From Corella eumyota (taxonomy: Eukaryota; Chordata; Ascidiacea; Phlebobranchia; Corellidae), in NCBI GenBank assembly GCA_963082875.1, contig OY720099.1, positions 3,224,001 through 3,288,000 on the forward strand: a stretch of DNA of 64,000 bases. Reading direction: 5' to 3'. Positions 40,550 to 53,400 of this stretch are shown here, piece by piece; positions within the stretch are counted from its first letter, which is position 1; each line of letters begins with the position of its first letter. A program made the position numbers and the translations under genes. Below the pieces are notes generated by a model, which was given only the letters and a program-made list of their open reading frames with translations, did no database searches and was not told where the DNA came from.

Positions 40550-42778
40550 ATGGCAATGTCAGGATTTGATGATCCTGGCGTGTTTTTTAGCGACAATTTT
40601 GGTGCTGATGAACAATCAGATGCAGCACAGGGACAAAGAACAACAATCAAGAAAAAATTCCGGGATTTTTTGAGGGAATTCAACATCTCTGCCACTGCGA
40701 GCGGAGTTTCTTATATTTACAGAGATCAACTACGAAGACATTACAACCTCGGGCAGTTTCATTTAGAGGTCGATCTCGGACATTTGGCTTCTTATGATGA
40801 TGAACTTGCTGATTTAATGTACCAACGTCCAGCTGAATATTTAACTTTGTTTGAGCAAGCAGCAAAGGAAATTGCAGATGAGGTGACTCGACCTCGTCCT
40901 GAGCTGGAAGATGAGGTCCAAGACATTCAGATCATGCTAAAATCATCAGCTCATACTGTGTCCGTGCGAAGTTTAAAAGCATCAATGATGTCAAAATTGG
41001 TTAAGGTTCCAGGTATTGCAATATCCGCCTCAACTGTAAAGGCAAAGGCAACTAAAATTGCTTTACAATGCAGAGGTTGTAGATCTACCATTCCAAATGT
41101 TATGGTGCGACCTGGTTTGGAAGGGTATACCATGCCAAGAAAATGTGCCACAGAGGCGCAGGGTCGCGAGCCTTGCCCCTTTGATCCTTATTTTATTCTA
41201 CCTGATAAATGTACTTGTGTCGATTTCCAGACCATTAAACTCCAGGAAGCACCAGATGCCGTACCCATGGGTGAAATGCCTCGTCACCTTCAAATGTACC
41301 TGGATCGATATTTATGTGATCGTATTGTACCAGGCAATCGCATCACAATTATTGGTATTTATGCAATTCGAAAAGCTGCAAAAGGAGTTACTGCCAAAGG
41401 AAGAGAAGCTCATGGTAGCAGAGTTGGAGTGGGAATCAGGACTCCTTATATCAGAGTCTTGGGTGTGGAAGTTGACACAGGAGGTCCTGGAAGATCAGTT
41501 GGGGGAACTTTTACCTCTGAAGATGAGGAGAAAATAAGAAGACTATCCTCATCACCGAATATTTATGAAACAATTGCTAAATCTATTGCCCCATCAATTT
41601 TTGGAAGTCTCGACATAAAGAAGGCGATTAGTTGTTTATTGTTTGGTGGATCACGAAAGCGATTACCAGATGGGTTAACTCGTCGTGGGGACATCAACTT
41701 ACTTCTTTTAGGAGACCCGGGTACTGCAAAGTCACAGTTACTCAAGTTTGTAGAACAAGTGTCCCCAATTGGTGTTTACACATCAGGAAAGGGTAGCAGT
41801 GCTGCGGGGTTAACTGCTGCTGTTATGCGAGACCCAAGCTCTCGTAATTTCGTCATGGAAGGTGGAGCAATGGTTTTAGCTGACGGTGGTGTTGTGTGCA
41901 TTGACGAGTTTGACAAGATGAGGGAAGACGACAGGGTAGCTATTCACGAAGCTATGGAACAGCAAACAATATCCATTGCAAAGGCAGGCATTACTACAAC
42001 TCTTAACTCTCGGTGTTCTGTTCTTGCTGCAGCTAATTCTGTATTTGGACGTTGGGATGATAGTAAGGGAGAACAAAATATAGATTTTATGCCAACTATT
42101 CTTTCTAGATTTGATATGATATTCATTGTCAAGGACGAACATGATCAAAGAAAGGACATGGTCTTGGCTAAACATGTAATGGGTGTTCACATGAATGCAA
42201 ATGTTACGTCTAAACCTACAACTGAAGGAGAAATCGACATTTTAACTCTGACGAAATATATTTCTTATTGCAGAGCCAAATGTGGTCCTCGGTTATCCAA
42301 GTCAGCTTGTGATAAGTTACAAAATCGTTATGTTTTGATGAGATCAGGAGCAAGATCCCACGAGAATGAATCACAGAAGAAGACCTCGATTCCGATCACA
42401 GTACGTCAGTTGGAGGCCATCGTGCGGATTGCGGAATCTTTGGCAAAAATGAAGTTGCAAGCTTTTGCTGGGGACCTGGAAGTAGAAGAAGCTCTTCGTT
42501 TGTTCCAGGTTTCCACCCTGGATGCAGCGCTCACTGGAGATCTTTCTGGAGTTGAAGGATTTACATCAACTTCCGATCAGGAAGAACTGAACAGAATTGA
42601 GCGCCAGATAAAGCGAAGATTTGTTGTCGGCTCCCAGGTGTCTCAGTTTGCAATTGTCCAGGACTTCACAAAGCAGAAATACGAGGAGAGAAAAATCTAC
42701 AAAGTTCTTCATCTAATGATGAGAAGAGGAGAAGTACAACATCGAATGCAAAGAAAGATGTTGTACAGAATTAAATAA
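40550..42778 (+). CDS. MCM5: DNA replication licensing factor MCM5
   Basis: Intronless, 742 aa from the first ATG. The second methionine ([11 protein letters not shown], 40556) matches the human N-terminus and may be the true start. MCM5 is a subunit of the MCM2-7 hexameric replicative helicase. Domain order is an N-terminal domain with the zinc finger (CRGC...C...C, residues about 174-210), the OB fold, and the AAA+ MCM box with Walker [12 protein letters not shown], Walker [10 protein letters not shown] and arginine finger SRFDMIF. The winged-helix C-terminus ends QRKMLYRIK, as in human. The human gene has many introns; none is present here. Two E2F-like sites about 430 bp upstream suit cell-cycle control. 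Confidence 0.98.
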   Translation: MAMSGFDDPGVFFSDNFGADEQSDAAQGQRTTIKKKFRDFLREFNISATASGVSYIYRDQLRRHYNLGQFHLEVDLGHLASYDDELADLMYQRPAEYLTLFEQAAKEIADEVTRPRPELEDEVQDIQIMLKSSAHTVSVRSLKASMMSKLVKVPGIAISASTVKAKATKIALQCRGCRSTIPNVMVRPGLEGYTMPRKCATEAQGREPCPFDPYFILPDKCTCVDFQTIKLQEAPDAVPMGEMPRHLQMYLDRYLCDRIVPGNRITIIGIYAIRKAAKGVTAKGREAHGSRVGVGIRTPYIRVLGVEVDTGGPGRSVGGTFTSEDEEKIRRLSSSPNIYETIAKSIAPSIFGSLDIKKAISCLLFGGSRKRLPDGLTRRGDINLLLLGDPGTAKSQLLKFVEQVSPIGVYTSGKGSSAAGLTAAVMRDPSSRNFVMEGGAMVLADGGVVCIDEFDKMREDDRVAIHEAMEQQTISIAKAGITTTLNSRCSVLAAANSVFGRWDDSKGEQNIDFMPTILSRFDMIFIVKDEHDQRKDMVLAKHVMGVHMNANVTSKPTTEGEIDILTLTKYISYCRAKCGPRLSKSACDKLQNRYVLMRSGARSHENESQKKTSIPITVRQLEAIVRIAESLAKMKLQAFAGDLEVEEALRLFQVSTLDAALTGDLSGVEGFTSTSDQEELNRIERQIKRRFVVGSQVSQFAIVQDFTKQKYEERKIYKVLHLMMRRGEVQHRMQRKMLYRIK

Positions 42779-43385
42779 ATTTTCACCTGTATTTTTTTTT
42801 CAAATTAAAAACCATAAATTTTCTATCATAATTATAAAATTTTTTTCAATCATATTATTTTGTTGCAAAATACTAATAGCTGAAGTTATAAATTGAAGTT
42901 AGACAATCATATTTGTTTTTTTTTTAAAAAAAGGTGCTTTATGACTTACTTTTTTGGCTGCTAAAATCTTTTGTTTGTGCCTTCTGATTTGTAAATATAT
43001 GTTTTGTATAAGTTCTTTTTTTGTGTTTTTGTAAATATGAATTAAACCCGTGTGGGCCGAATTCTGACACTGCCATGTCTTGTAGTTAAAAACTTTGCTA
43101 GTTACCAAACTGTACATATACCTTGTAAATACCTGTACATAGTTTAATCTTTTTGTTACCGGGAAAAATGTAAAATGAGTTTTTGTTACGTGTTTAGTTT
43201 TTTGAACTTGATTTTTTTTGTACAAGAGTTTTTTTGTTTTTTGAACGATAATGTCATTATGCTGCTTCTTGCTTCACAATATTGTTTACCCTTACATCAA
43301 GGTCCCAACATTGTGTTTGCATTCTATATATTTGTAAATATTTTTTGTTTGTTTAGAAAGTGATAATTAGTAAAAATTAATAAAA
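42779..43385 (+). other. MCM5 3' UTR and PPIH promoter
   Basis: 607 bp of AT-rich DNA between two genes on the same strand. No strong regulatory site or repeat was recognised. A minus-strand 108-codon frame here (42899-43225) is low-complexity and unsupported. Confidence 0.45.
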
Positions 43386-44490
43386 ATGTCTGATCAGAAA
43401 AATCCAATTGTTTTTATGGATGTCTCTATTGGCGGTCAGGTAAATTTAAAACAACTTATTTTGTGTTTAAACTGCTCATAAGGAATAATTTTTATTATAT
43501 TTTTTAATTTAATTTTTAATTCCTTTTTTGCAGCATATCGGCCGTATAAAAATAGAGTTATTTGCAGATGTAGTCCCAAGAACGGCTGAAAACTTTCGAC
43601 AATTCTGTACAGGAGAATACAAGTAAATATTATCACATTAACAAAACATTTCAAAGTTTAAAATTATTTTATATTTTGTTTTTTAAATAAATTTACAGAA
43701 GGGATGGTATTCCTGTTGGCTATAAGGGTGTTTCTTTTCACAGAGTTATCAAAGACTTTATGATACAAGGCGGAGATTTCGTACAAGTATGCTCTAATCA
43801 TAAAAAAATAATATTCATTTTTATAGAAAAAAAAATTTTAACTGATTTTTTGTTAGGGTAATGGAACTGGATTGACGAGTATATATGGGGGAAAATTTGA
43901 AGACGAAAACTTTAAAATGAAACACACTGGACCTGGGTTATTATCCATGGTAAAACATAACAATAATTTTACACCTGTTGTTTTTTATTGGGCACAAACA
44001 CAAAACTTACAATTTAAAGTCAAAAAAGTAATTATTTTAGTTAAAAGAATTTATATTAGCTAACAAAAAACATATTAATAAAAGTATAAACACAAGGTAA
44101 ATATATAGGTAGAATTCAACAAATAAACACTTTAATATAAAATAATAAAAACTTTCTAAATTACTACAGGCCAACAGTGGAGCACACACAAATGGTTGTC
44201 AATTTTTTATCACTTGCGCTAAATGTGATTTTTTGGATGATAAGCACGTTGTGTTTGGTAAGTTATAACACAATTGCAATATTACTATATTTTAACAGTC
44301 TTTAAGTTAAATTTTTTATGACATTGAAATGCAATAAAAATTTTTTTTTTTTGAGATTATGTTTTTTGTTGCCTTAGGTAAAGTATTGGGTGATAGCTTA
44401 TTAGTTGTAAGGAAAATTGAAAATATTGCTGTTGGTGCCAATAATAAACCAAAACTTCCTATTGTTGTATCAGAGTGCGGTGAAATGTGA
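43386..44490 (+). CDS. PPIH: Peptidyl-prolyl cis-trans isomerase H (cyclophilin H)
   Basis: Six exons: 43386-43439, 43534-43622, 43699-43786, 43857-43949, 44170-44257 and 44378-44490. They total 175 codons (174 aa; human 177). Cyclophilin H is a U4/U6 snRNP component that binds PRPF4 during spliceosome assembly. Cyclophilin core motifs are [15 protein letters not shown] (catalytic Arg), [20 protein letters not shown] and [12 protein letters not shown], the last carrying Leu where CypA has the Trp that binds cyclosporin. The tail [14 protein letters not shown] matches human PPIH and separates it from other cyclophilins. Spliced neatly, with one frame throughout. Confidence 0.96.
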
Positions 44491-44668
44491 CAATTTTTTG
44501 TGTTTTTTACCTTTCTTTTTTATGTAATTTTTGCAATAAATGCATTTATATTTAAGAAATCGGCCCAAATTTATGAATTGCTTTGTTTAAATTAGGTAAC
44601 AACACACTTTAGGTAAATATAAAGGTAGGTATTTAATACCACAGTGTTTTAAACCTTTTTAAGACATC

Positions 44669-46000
44669 TTATTTAATATTGTTGGCAATATTTTGTGATA
44701 TTGGCCACACTAATTCACTGCTGAGAACAGTGTGAAAAGGTTGCTTAAACATCTGAAGAAATGTTCCTGGAGATTCAAGTTCGGGTCGGTCCAATAAAAA
44801 TCCGATCTGATCTTGTGGGATCAACAACTCTGGGACTGACTCGTGTAAAGAATCCATTTTCACCTAAAATTTATTTTTTTCGATAAATATTCAATTAAGT
44901 TTATATGTAAAGTGAAAAGCACCTAGTCTTTGTTAGTCTTATCTCTTAAGTTCATGCCACGCTGCTGCCTGAAGCTATTCCTAATTACAATGGTAACAAG
45001 AAATTCTATAGGGGCTATTAAAAACAACAAAAAAATTTTATTTTTATAACCATTTTATGTTTTGTACTTACATTTAGTTTGGGTGTTTTCAGAATATACA
45101 TTCCAAGTTTTAACAAACAAGTGACAGCATCCACCACCAACTCGTTTACTCCCTCTTTACCCTTAAAAACAATCCATGTTTAAGATATAAATTCTAACTC
45201 TTAACAAGGTTAATTTTTTACCTCATACTCTTCCCTTCCAGAGGAAATGTTTAACACTCTGTAACTCCATGATTGATATAACCTTTAAAACATTGAGATT
45301 GTATTTGAGTTTTATTATGGTTAAGGATAATGATTAAATTTATCTCTCAATATAGCAATTTTTTTCGTTTTTATGTAGACAAATTTTGATTATTTATTAT
45401 CTTTTATACTGACTAACCTGGTAGGTACATCATGGCTTATTGTCAATATCTTTGGAATACTAATAAGGTTGTTGCCATTAGATTGCAGCTGATCCAAATC
45501 CTTTATAACATCATGAATTATTTCAGTTGAGCTCTCAATAAAATGAACTGCATACCCAGGGTATATTAGTAATATCCCTGAGACTCCTTCTGCTTGGTGC
45601 TGTTCCTTTACAATTAAAAGAAAAAGATTAGCTTAGGTAATCATTACTCCATCCATGTATAAATTTTAAAGTTGTGTATAAATTTGTGGTTCTGAATGTT
45701 ATGTGTACCTGCAATTCTTTAAACAATTCTTCATAATACGCCCCCAAATCTTTTTTATCTTGCAACTCTGGAGAAAGCTTACAAATGTACACAAATCTTA
45801 AAGAAAAATGATATTTCACTTTAGAAATTTATTTAAATTATTATAATATCAAAGTTTTAAAAACAACTAATAGTTAACCTGTGAAGCAACGCTTTTTTAC
45901 TTAAAGCTCTTTGTTTTTCCTCTAGCAACATCAAGAACGAAACTCTTGTTTCGTAAACTGTAGAGTCTGGTTCATTTTCTTGGATTGATGTCATTTTCAT
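44669..46000 (-). CDS. TEX47: TEX47-like (BLUF-like fold) protein
   Basis: Six exons on the minus strand: 46000-45879, 45796-45709, 45605-45418, 45282-45222, about 45161-45072 and 44863-44669. The start is the first ATG (MKMTSIQENEPD); MTSIQ two codons on is an alternative. The protein is about 245 aa with HRFVYICKLSPEL, YYEELFKELQEQHQAEGVSGILLIYPGYAVHFIESS and LYQSWSYRVLNIS. This pattern (beta strand, helix, GVSGxLLxYPxxxxHxIE) is that of testis-expressed 47, whose fold is related to BLUF sensors. The flavin-binding residues of true BLUF proteins were not identified, so no light-sensing role is claimed. Name assigned from memory of the family; moderate confidence. Tail-to-tail with PPIH (178 bp). 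Confidence 0.65.
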
Positions 46001-46496
46001 AAAAAAAAAATTAAGATAGAAAAAATTTTAAAATTTAAGAGGTAAAAGTAGGGGGATTCCGATTGCCATAGCAACTTAACGCATGAATAAAACTTGATCA
46101 TAGAAATTGTATATTTTTTTGACTATTTATTTATTCTCGATACGAGAAGGTTAATTACTTTTAAAGATTTATTTCTAATAAATAAGTTGGATAATTGTAT
46201 TAACAGAACATTTTATTTGTCATTTAGTAATTTTTTGCTAATAAATCTTAAATTTTTTCAAAGTTTTCGTTTTCGTTTTTCTCCCTTTTACATAATTCGT
46301 CTAGAACGGAAATTATGCTCAATACTCTCCGTTATAAATACAGTTTGTTTTGTTTTTATGTTGTTTGTTTAACTTAGGAATAAACTTATATAGTTTTTAT
46401 TTATTTGTTGGGTAAAACGCTTGTTGGAATATATATAAACCAAAACGATATTAAAGAAATAGATAAAGTAAACCGTTTACACCAAAAAAAAACGAA
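46001..46496. promoter_or_regulatory. Divergent promoter, TEX47-like / UBXN7
   Basis: 496 bp of AT-rich DNA between divergent ATGs. A TATA-like TATATATAAA lies at about 46429-46438, some 60 bp upstream of the UBXN7 ATG. No other site stands out. The 92-codon frame at 46094-46372 is AT-rich and unsupported. Confidence 0.4.
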
Positions 46497-49400
46497 ATGA
46501 GTGAAAATGGAAATCTTATCAAAGAGTTTATTTCAATTACAGGTAAGAAATCTATAGTATTTACCTAACAGCATAATTACTTTGATTTTTAAATAGTTGC
46601 CTACCCTACTTCCTTACTTTGCAATTTGTTACATTGTTTTACTGTTGTTGTTTTTCTTAAAATTTTTATCCTCAACATGAGTTAACTTCTCAGTCTGAAC
46701 ATAGACTAACATTTGTCACACCGATCAAATCTTAAGTTATATCGGACCGTTATAAATATCATTGCCTAGTTGTTAAAGATTTTGGTTTAACGAAAGTTTA
46801 AACCATTTTTAATGCTTTACTAAATAGTGAAAGTTTAGGATCGAACCCCACACCCCGTGTTGTAAAACCAAGTGACTTAAGCAATATACCACATCACCGG
46901 TATTTAGGTATACCCAGTTTTTAAGAACCTTTATTTTAACTTTTTAGGGAGTAACGAGCTTACAGCACGTCATATGTTGGAAGCTTGTTCAAATGATTTA
47001 GAATGTGCTGTTACAACCTTTCTTGATGGATCAAAGGCAAATAATTCTTCAAAAAATGGTGATCTACAATTTATGATGATGGTTTTTAACAGGGTTCTAT
47101 TGAAATTGCTACACCACACATGAGGTCGTGGGTTCAATCCCCACTGAGCTCATGCTGTAGTCCCCTTAAGTAAGGCGCTATAAACGGTACAAACTCCTGC
47201 TGAGCCAGCACGCTGAGCCAGCAATCAGCAGCATAATTATTGGGGAAATATAATCTATAGTATCTCAAACTGTCACAGGCAACTTGAGATGGGTCGGAGT
47301 AATGTTGCTCTATGTTTAAGTCGCACATTCGACTTTCCCACATCGAGGATAAAGATATATACAAAAAAAAATTATTGACGATATTTTATTATTTTGATTT
47401 ACAGAACAAAGTTCAAAAGAAGAAGAAATTAGAGCACCCATCCCCCAAACACAAGGTAATTCTTTTTTCACAATATTTTTAAATATTTTCAAGCATTTAT
47501 TAGCATTGACAAAATTTTACTAAATTTTTAGATTTTATTTTTGCTTGTACAATTTATGATTTTTTTGTGTTTTGTTAAACTAAAATTTTGGGGTTCAGGG
47601 GTGTTGGTGGAAGGTTATGCCAATCCAGGACAATGGAACCAAAGAAGAAAACCACGATCAGTGTTCGATGCTTTTAGAAACTTTAAAGCTGAAGAAGGTA
47701 AGAATTACTAAAAAAGCAAATAGTTGGAAATTGATAATTGAATTCGTTGGCCAACTTTATTTGACCCTTTTTTCTAATGTAGGAGTTTACAACCTAAACA
47801 TAAAGCTTTATTATATATCTAGTTTCAGGTTGGTTTGGCATATTGAAGTATTTTTTATCTTACTGCCAGATAATAAACTTATTTCGTGCTTCAAAAACCA
47901 AAATTTTTGTTTAACAGGATCTTTTAAAAACAATGGAGACAAAAAATTAAAGCGTCTTGAAGATTTATTTCGTCCACCTTTAAATATTATGCACCGTGGT
48001 TCATTTGATTCCGTAAGTTAATATTTAAATTCCCCCAAAAAATTTTAAATTATATAATTCCCATATGGATCTGTCGACAGAAATTAAAAAACAATTTATG
48101 CTTTAAATTTTCGTATTGTGATTTAACAGGCTAAAGAGGAAGGCACGAAACTTCACAAATGGTTAATGGTTAATATCCAAAATGTTAGAGAATTTTCCTG
48201 CCAAGCTTTAAACAGGGATGTATGGAGCAATTCAAATGTAAAAGATCTGGTTAAGAAACACTTCATCTTCTGGCAAGTAAGTAACAAACTTTGAGTTATA
48301 TTTGCAACCCCAACCAAGTTTTGAACTATTTTCGGCATTTTTGAATATACTTGCAATTATTATTTTTGTTGCCTTACTTAAGATGCTACAGTAGAAACCA
48401 GTGGAAATTAAACCCAGGACCTTATGTATTAAAGTCAAGTGCTCTAACCTACACCATACTGCCAGGGCGAGTACTTTTGTAACCACTTTTTATTTACTGT
48501 TCCTTATAGGTATACAGTGATAGTTCAGAAGGAGAAAGATATAAGACTTTTTATAATATAACAAGTTGGCCGTATGTTGCGATACTTGATCCTAGAACCG
48601 GTGGCCATTTGTTTACTTTTGAAAACATCAATGTCGAAATTATCCAAAAATTAAGTAAGTTTATTTAAGTTTTGCATAAAATTAAAGTTTTTTTAATTTT
48701 TTTAATATTTATTGTTTTTGTTTTATTTTTTAGTTAATGAATTTATTGAAGACCATGAGTCTCTTGACCCTGAAGAACCACCAAAAAAGAAAAGAAGGGT
48801 AAAATATATTTAATAGTTTTTAATGGTTTCTTTAATATATGGATAAGGTTACTAAAGGGCGATATTTTAGACTGGAATTTGGGATTCAAGCGAAGACTCC
48901 CAATTAGCTGCAGCAATTGCTGCTTCGATGCGAGAAACAAAATCCAACGACTATGATTCATTTTCTGACCAATCAAACGACTCAACATTCAGTGATAATG
49001 ACGAACAAAAAATTGAACCCAAAATTTCTGAAAGTGTAAACAAAGTTGAAAGTAAAACAGACAATTCAACGAAAGGTGTTGATAAAATTACATCTCCGCC
49101 GAAAAAAACTTTTAAAAAAGTGTTTCCAGAAAAAATAAAAACCACAGGTGTGGATCCATTTTTAGCGGCAAGCAAGTCAAAGTATCACAAAGAGCCTGCC
49201 AATTCCACAGTCATTAATTCTTCACCAAAAACTTTTGTAACCGGAAAATCTTTAATTTCAAATTTGCCAAAACCAAATAACAATGTTAAAAATTCAGTTT
49301 CTGATAAATGTCGACTGATGTTAAGATTTCCCGACGGAAAAAGAGAAAAATTAACAATGAATGCCGATGACACCCTTGAGGTAAAAATAAAAAATAACCA

Positions 49401-49902
49401 AACATGATTTAAAACTAACAAGATAGTAACCTTCTGGGTTTGATTTTTATTGCCTACATGCCATAGTGCCCTTAAGTAAGATACTATAAACAATAAGACC
49501 AAAATTAATTGATTAATGGTTAAGCAATATACTAGGCCATAATAACTAAACATAATTAATAATAGCTACATTATACTTAGACTGTAAAGTTAGCTTTGTT
49601 ATTTTAAAAATAATGTAAGTGTAAAATGTATGTCTAAATGTGCAATTAAGTTAAACTTTTTTTATTTGATAAAATTTTAACAACTACCAACATTTTGCAA
49701 ATTTTTTAGAAATTTATTTTAACTTTTTAATAATTTTTAGGATTTGTCATATCTAGTTTCCAAGAAGGATTATGATTTAAAAGTCTTTGAGCTTGTCACC
49801 AACTTTCCCCGACGTCATTTGTCCTCGATTTCCACAAATACCACCCTGAAAGAAGCTGGACTTTGCCCACAAGAAACCGTTTTTATCCAGGAAAAATTAT
49901 GA
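46497..49902 (+). CDS. UBXN7: UBX domain protein 7
   Basis: Ten exons: 46497-46542, 46948-47058, 47405-47455, 47599-47697, 47918-48012, 48130-48276, 48510-48654, 48734-48798, 48871-49380 and 49741-49902. They sum to 477 codons (476 aa; human 489). UBXN7 links the p97/VCP ATPase to ubiquitylated clients and to cullin-RING ligases. Domains in order: UBA (exons 1-2), UAS thioredoxin-like (exons 5-7, DLFRPPLNIMHRGSF, NRDVWSN, FIFWQVY), a basic NLS-like PPKKKRR, UIM (exon 9, SEDSQLAAAIAASM) and C-terminal UBX (exons 9-10, MLRFPDGKRE, LVTNFPRRHLS). The p97-contact FPRR loop is intact. The long acidic-Ser linker in exon 9 is diverged from vertebrates. Introns 1, 2, 6 and 9 carry SINEs. Confidence 0.95.
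46680..46903 (-). repeat. Old SINE in UBXN7 intron 1
   Basis: Minus-oriented, near full length but diverged: GAACATAGACTAACATTTGTC on the tail side and GGATCGAACCCCACACC through ATACCACATCACCGG at the head. Confidence 0.65.
47080..47372 (+). repeat. Near-full-length tRNA-derived SINE in UBXN7 intron 2
   Basis: Plus-oriented: head with B box GGTTCAATCCCCACTGAGC, then GTAAGGCGCTATAAACGG, CAGGCAACTTGAGATGGG, TTGCTCTATGTTTAAG, TCGACTTTCCCACATCGAGG and a short A run. Its 5' end is rearranged. It accounts for the minus-strand reading frame at 47134-47364. Confidence 0.85.
48378..48472 (-). repeat. SINE head in UBXN7 intron 6
   Basis: Minus-oriented: CCTTACTTAAGATGCTACAG is followed by AAACCCAGGACCTTATG and TCTAACCTACACCATACTGCC, corresponding to the A- and B-box region of the family. 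Confidence 0.7.
49433..49580 (+). repeat. Degraded SINE in UBXN7 intron 9
   Basis: Plus-oriented: GGTTTGATTTTTATTGCC (B-box area), then CATAGTGCCCTTAAGTAAGA and a weakened tail. Only the first half is convincing. Confidence 0.5.
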
Positions 49903-50445
49903 CAGACTTGATATTTTTCTAATAATTTTTTGTGTGTAAGTTTAATACTGCCATGCCTATTATTGAATTTAAGTATTATAAGAAATCACAGTTTTAATAA
50001 TGATAGGAAAGAAAAATGTAGGAAAAAAAACTAAAATAATTTTTTTTGTATTGGGTTTACTCAGACCACTTTTAAATATCTATAAAATATATTAATTTTG
50101 TTGGTTTTTGATATTTTGACAAATTTATATGCAATAATCCTTTTTACATTTGGTTTTGTTAAAAAATTTTAAAACTTAAATTTTTTTAATCAATTGGTTG
50201 TTAAATAGTTTATGTTTATTTGATTCCATATAGGTTACTGATCAGTAAACCTAGTTAAAATTTTATCAAGCAAATTTTTTAAATTTAATTTCTGTAAACT
50301 AATAAATCTATTCAAATTCATGCATATATATTCTGCTTTATTTATATATCTGGTGTAAGCAACAATAATTAAAGCACAAAAAGTATCCACAATTAAACAA
50401 GTTGTGCAGCAAAAAAAAAGATTACAGAGAAAAAAGGATCACTAT
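49903..50445. other. Convergent 3' region, UBXN7 / VPS33B
   Basis: 543 bp of AT-rich DNA between two facing stop codons; it must contain both 3' UTRs. No gene or repeat was recognised. Confidence 0.5.
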
Positions 50446-53400
50446 TTAAATGCTACTTTCTTTAAAAGAATCCAGCATTCGGCTACCGTTGATAATAGAA
50501 GTAGTGGCAATAATAATTTTATAGCCTTGCTGGCTGCCTAGGAATCTAAGCGCCGCAATTTCTGAATATGTGACACCTCCGATAAAGTAAACTAAAACCA
50601 CTCTTGATGCGGGGGTGAGTAATGTTTTTCCAGCTTTTGCCGATTGTGCTTCTTGTCGTTCGAAGTTGTCTCCTGGTAAATGACGGAGCACGTCTTCTAG
50701 ACCAGTCCAACCTTTTCTTTTTATTGCTTGTTCAACAAGTCTAACATAAAAAAAGAAAAAAATTTTATAAGTTTTGAAACAACATATTATTTTTCAATTT
50801 TAGTTCAACATTTTTGGCTATAAATCATTAGGTCCCAAGTTTGATTCCCACTGCTTACACTTTGTGGTACCCTAATGTAAAGTGCTATAAAAGGTGTAAA
50901 CTTTCGCTGACCGCTTTTTATTAAATTCTGAAATCAGCTAAAGAAAAAAAAATTAATTTACCTGCATGTCAGTGGAACATAAGCTCCTCCCATAACATAA
51001 GACATATCAGTTGGATTTTGTAAGTTCATCTCCTCATTAGATTTTGGAATCAAACTTAACTTTTTGCTTACGGTTCGGAACCAATCTTTCTTCTGTAGAG
51101 CCGCAAGTGAACTTGTAACATAAGATACCGCAGAGCCTACCGCCCTGTTGTCTGCTAATTTGTTAAGGTTTGATTCAATTGACGCTGAAGCAGAGTCCTT
51201 ACTACTTTGTGCCTCAGTTAATAATCCAGCCTAAAAAATAAAAAGAATGTTTGATTAAAAAAAAAATTAAATATTTTTTTTAGAGAAATTTTTTCTTAAA
51301 TTTGTCTTACCTTTTTTAGATTAAAAAATGTGATCATGTGTTGAAAACCATAGCTGTGCAAAAATTGTCGCTTAAGATTTTCGTAATCTTTCGGTAGCAA
51401 ACCACTAGTAGTGCAAGAGAGTAAGCATAGTAACCGAAGGGTTAGTAAAATGTCATATTGTCGATGAATGCATTCTTCTATATATGCAACACTGTCTCTA
51501 AAATTAATTCCTTCCAGTAAACCTAAAACAAAAAAATACAAAATTTAAGGCTTTACAAAATTGTAAAAATAAACGGCTAAGAAAATGTCTTAACAAAAAG
51601 TTTTTTTTTTAAGTAAATTTGTTTATATTTTAGTATTCAGTGGTTAGCCCAAAAATTTAGTTCCGAATTTTTTTTTAATGTTCAGTAATTTTTGTTTACT
51701 GTGTTCTACTCTCAGCAAATCCTGGAGGTCTCCTCTCTTTAAACCTCCTTTTGTTTTATGTTTCATGATAGCTTCACTTGCGCCAATGTGTAAAGTCAAC
51801 GACCGATGTTCTTGTTTTAAACCTTTAAGCTCACCAGAAACGAAATTCTGTAAAAAAAAAAATAATCTAAAATTTTTTTGCTTAATCAAAAAAAATATTT
51901 TTTTTAATTTTGTAAAAATTATTAATGTTGACCTTAAGGTCTTGGAGTTCCATGTTGTGTCTTTTGTCATAATTTGCCTGAATTTCCTTTGCTCTTTTAC
52001 TCAGAAATTTAAAAACAGCAGTGAAGTGCCTTTAAAAACAAACAAAATTTTTTTATATTTCATTTTATCAAACCAGGCCTAAAGTTCCAATTCATTTTTT
52101 ACCGATTTCTGATTTCATGGAAGACTTTGTCCTCAGAATTGAGCATCGTTTTCACGTTTTTTTCTGTACCGGTAATTTCAGGGCCAAACTCAATTACCCC
52201 ACATTTGATTTCAAACATATCGTCAAGCAGTCCTTCGTACGTAACCTACAACAACAAAAAACATTTAAAGTTTTTTACTTCACCTGGCAACCTTAACAAA
52301 GGCCCTATAAATGGTATGAACGGTATGAACTCTTGCTAAGCCAATACTTAATCAGTAGCTTTATTATCGGGCAATCATAATCTATAATATTCCAAATTGC
52401 CAAAGGCAAATCGAGAATGGTTGGAGTAACTGATGTTACTCAATGTTAAGGTCATGAAGTCGACCTTCTCACATTGAGAATAAACAAGATAAAAAAATTG
52501 TATTTTTTAAACAACCTGAGAGCAAAGAGGAGTTACATAATCCACATCCCGATCAAGAAGAATCAAATGTCCGATCTCGTACGACAATGGCGACTTTTTT
52601 TCTCCAAGTTCGGAGGATAAAGTGTTTACAAGTTGGTCAACTATTTTTGCCGAGTGACCTTGTCCATAAACATTTGGAATGGTTCCAAAGTTAGCTTGGA
52701 TGTTTACAATTGATTTTGCGACAGTGTGGAGCCAGGTAAAATCACCTTCCTATAAAAAGCATTATTAACAATTCAGTTGTTTTTCAGTGGTTAGGCAGTT
52801 GGATATTTTTTTTACAGTAACAATTTTTAATCGTTTTTTTTAGAAGTACACCGAAAAAAAGTAAGAATGTACATGAAAATATTAGTGCATCAAATTAATT
52901 TCTTTAGCCACAATTTACTTCAAAAAATTTATCCAGTTTTTAAAATTTTTTACCATGAACACTGAGTTTAACAATTGTGGGTTCTCCAGCGATATAATAT
53001 CAGAGTCAAGTGGAATAAAATCGATGTGGAGGTCCTCGATTAAGACTCCTCCTAAAACTCCTTCTTGCTCCAGTACCATCTCACAAACATGAAGTCTTCG
53101 TGGGACCATCAGTAAACGATACTTTCTTAATTTTTCTGTGGATAAAAAAAAAGCTTTTTAGACTTTTACACCCAAAAATAATGTTACTGTCAATCTAAAT
53201 TTTTTAAATTTAATTGTCCAACTAATGTTAGAACCGCAACCATTGACATGGTGTAGTTGTTAGAACACTTGGGTTTACTATGAGAGGTCCTGGGTTCGAT
53301 CCCCACTACTTGCAAATCATGGTGCCTTTAAGAAAGATGGCTATAAATGGTATAAATCCCTGCTATACCAAAATCAATCAACAGGTTATAACTATCAAGT

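Noticed and set aside
47134-47364. 76-codon minus-strand frame in UBXN7 intron 2
   Set aside because: Lies wholly within a SINE copy.
47617-48021. 134-codon frame spanning UBXN7 exons 4 and 5
   Set aside because: It reads through the intron between exons 4 and 5 in another frame; the conserved UBXN7 frame explains the exons.
53249-53300. Possible tRNA gene (perfect B box GGTTCGATCCC, good A box)
   Set aside because: The flanks do not pair as an acceptor stem and the same sequence recurs as the head of the dispersed SINE; treated as a SINE.
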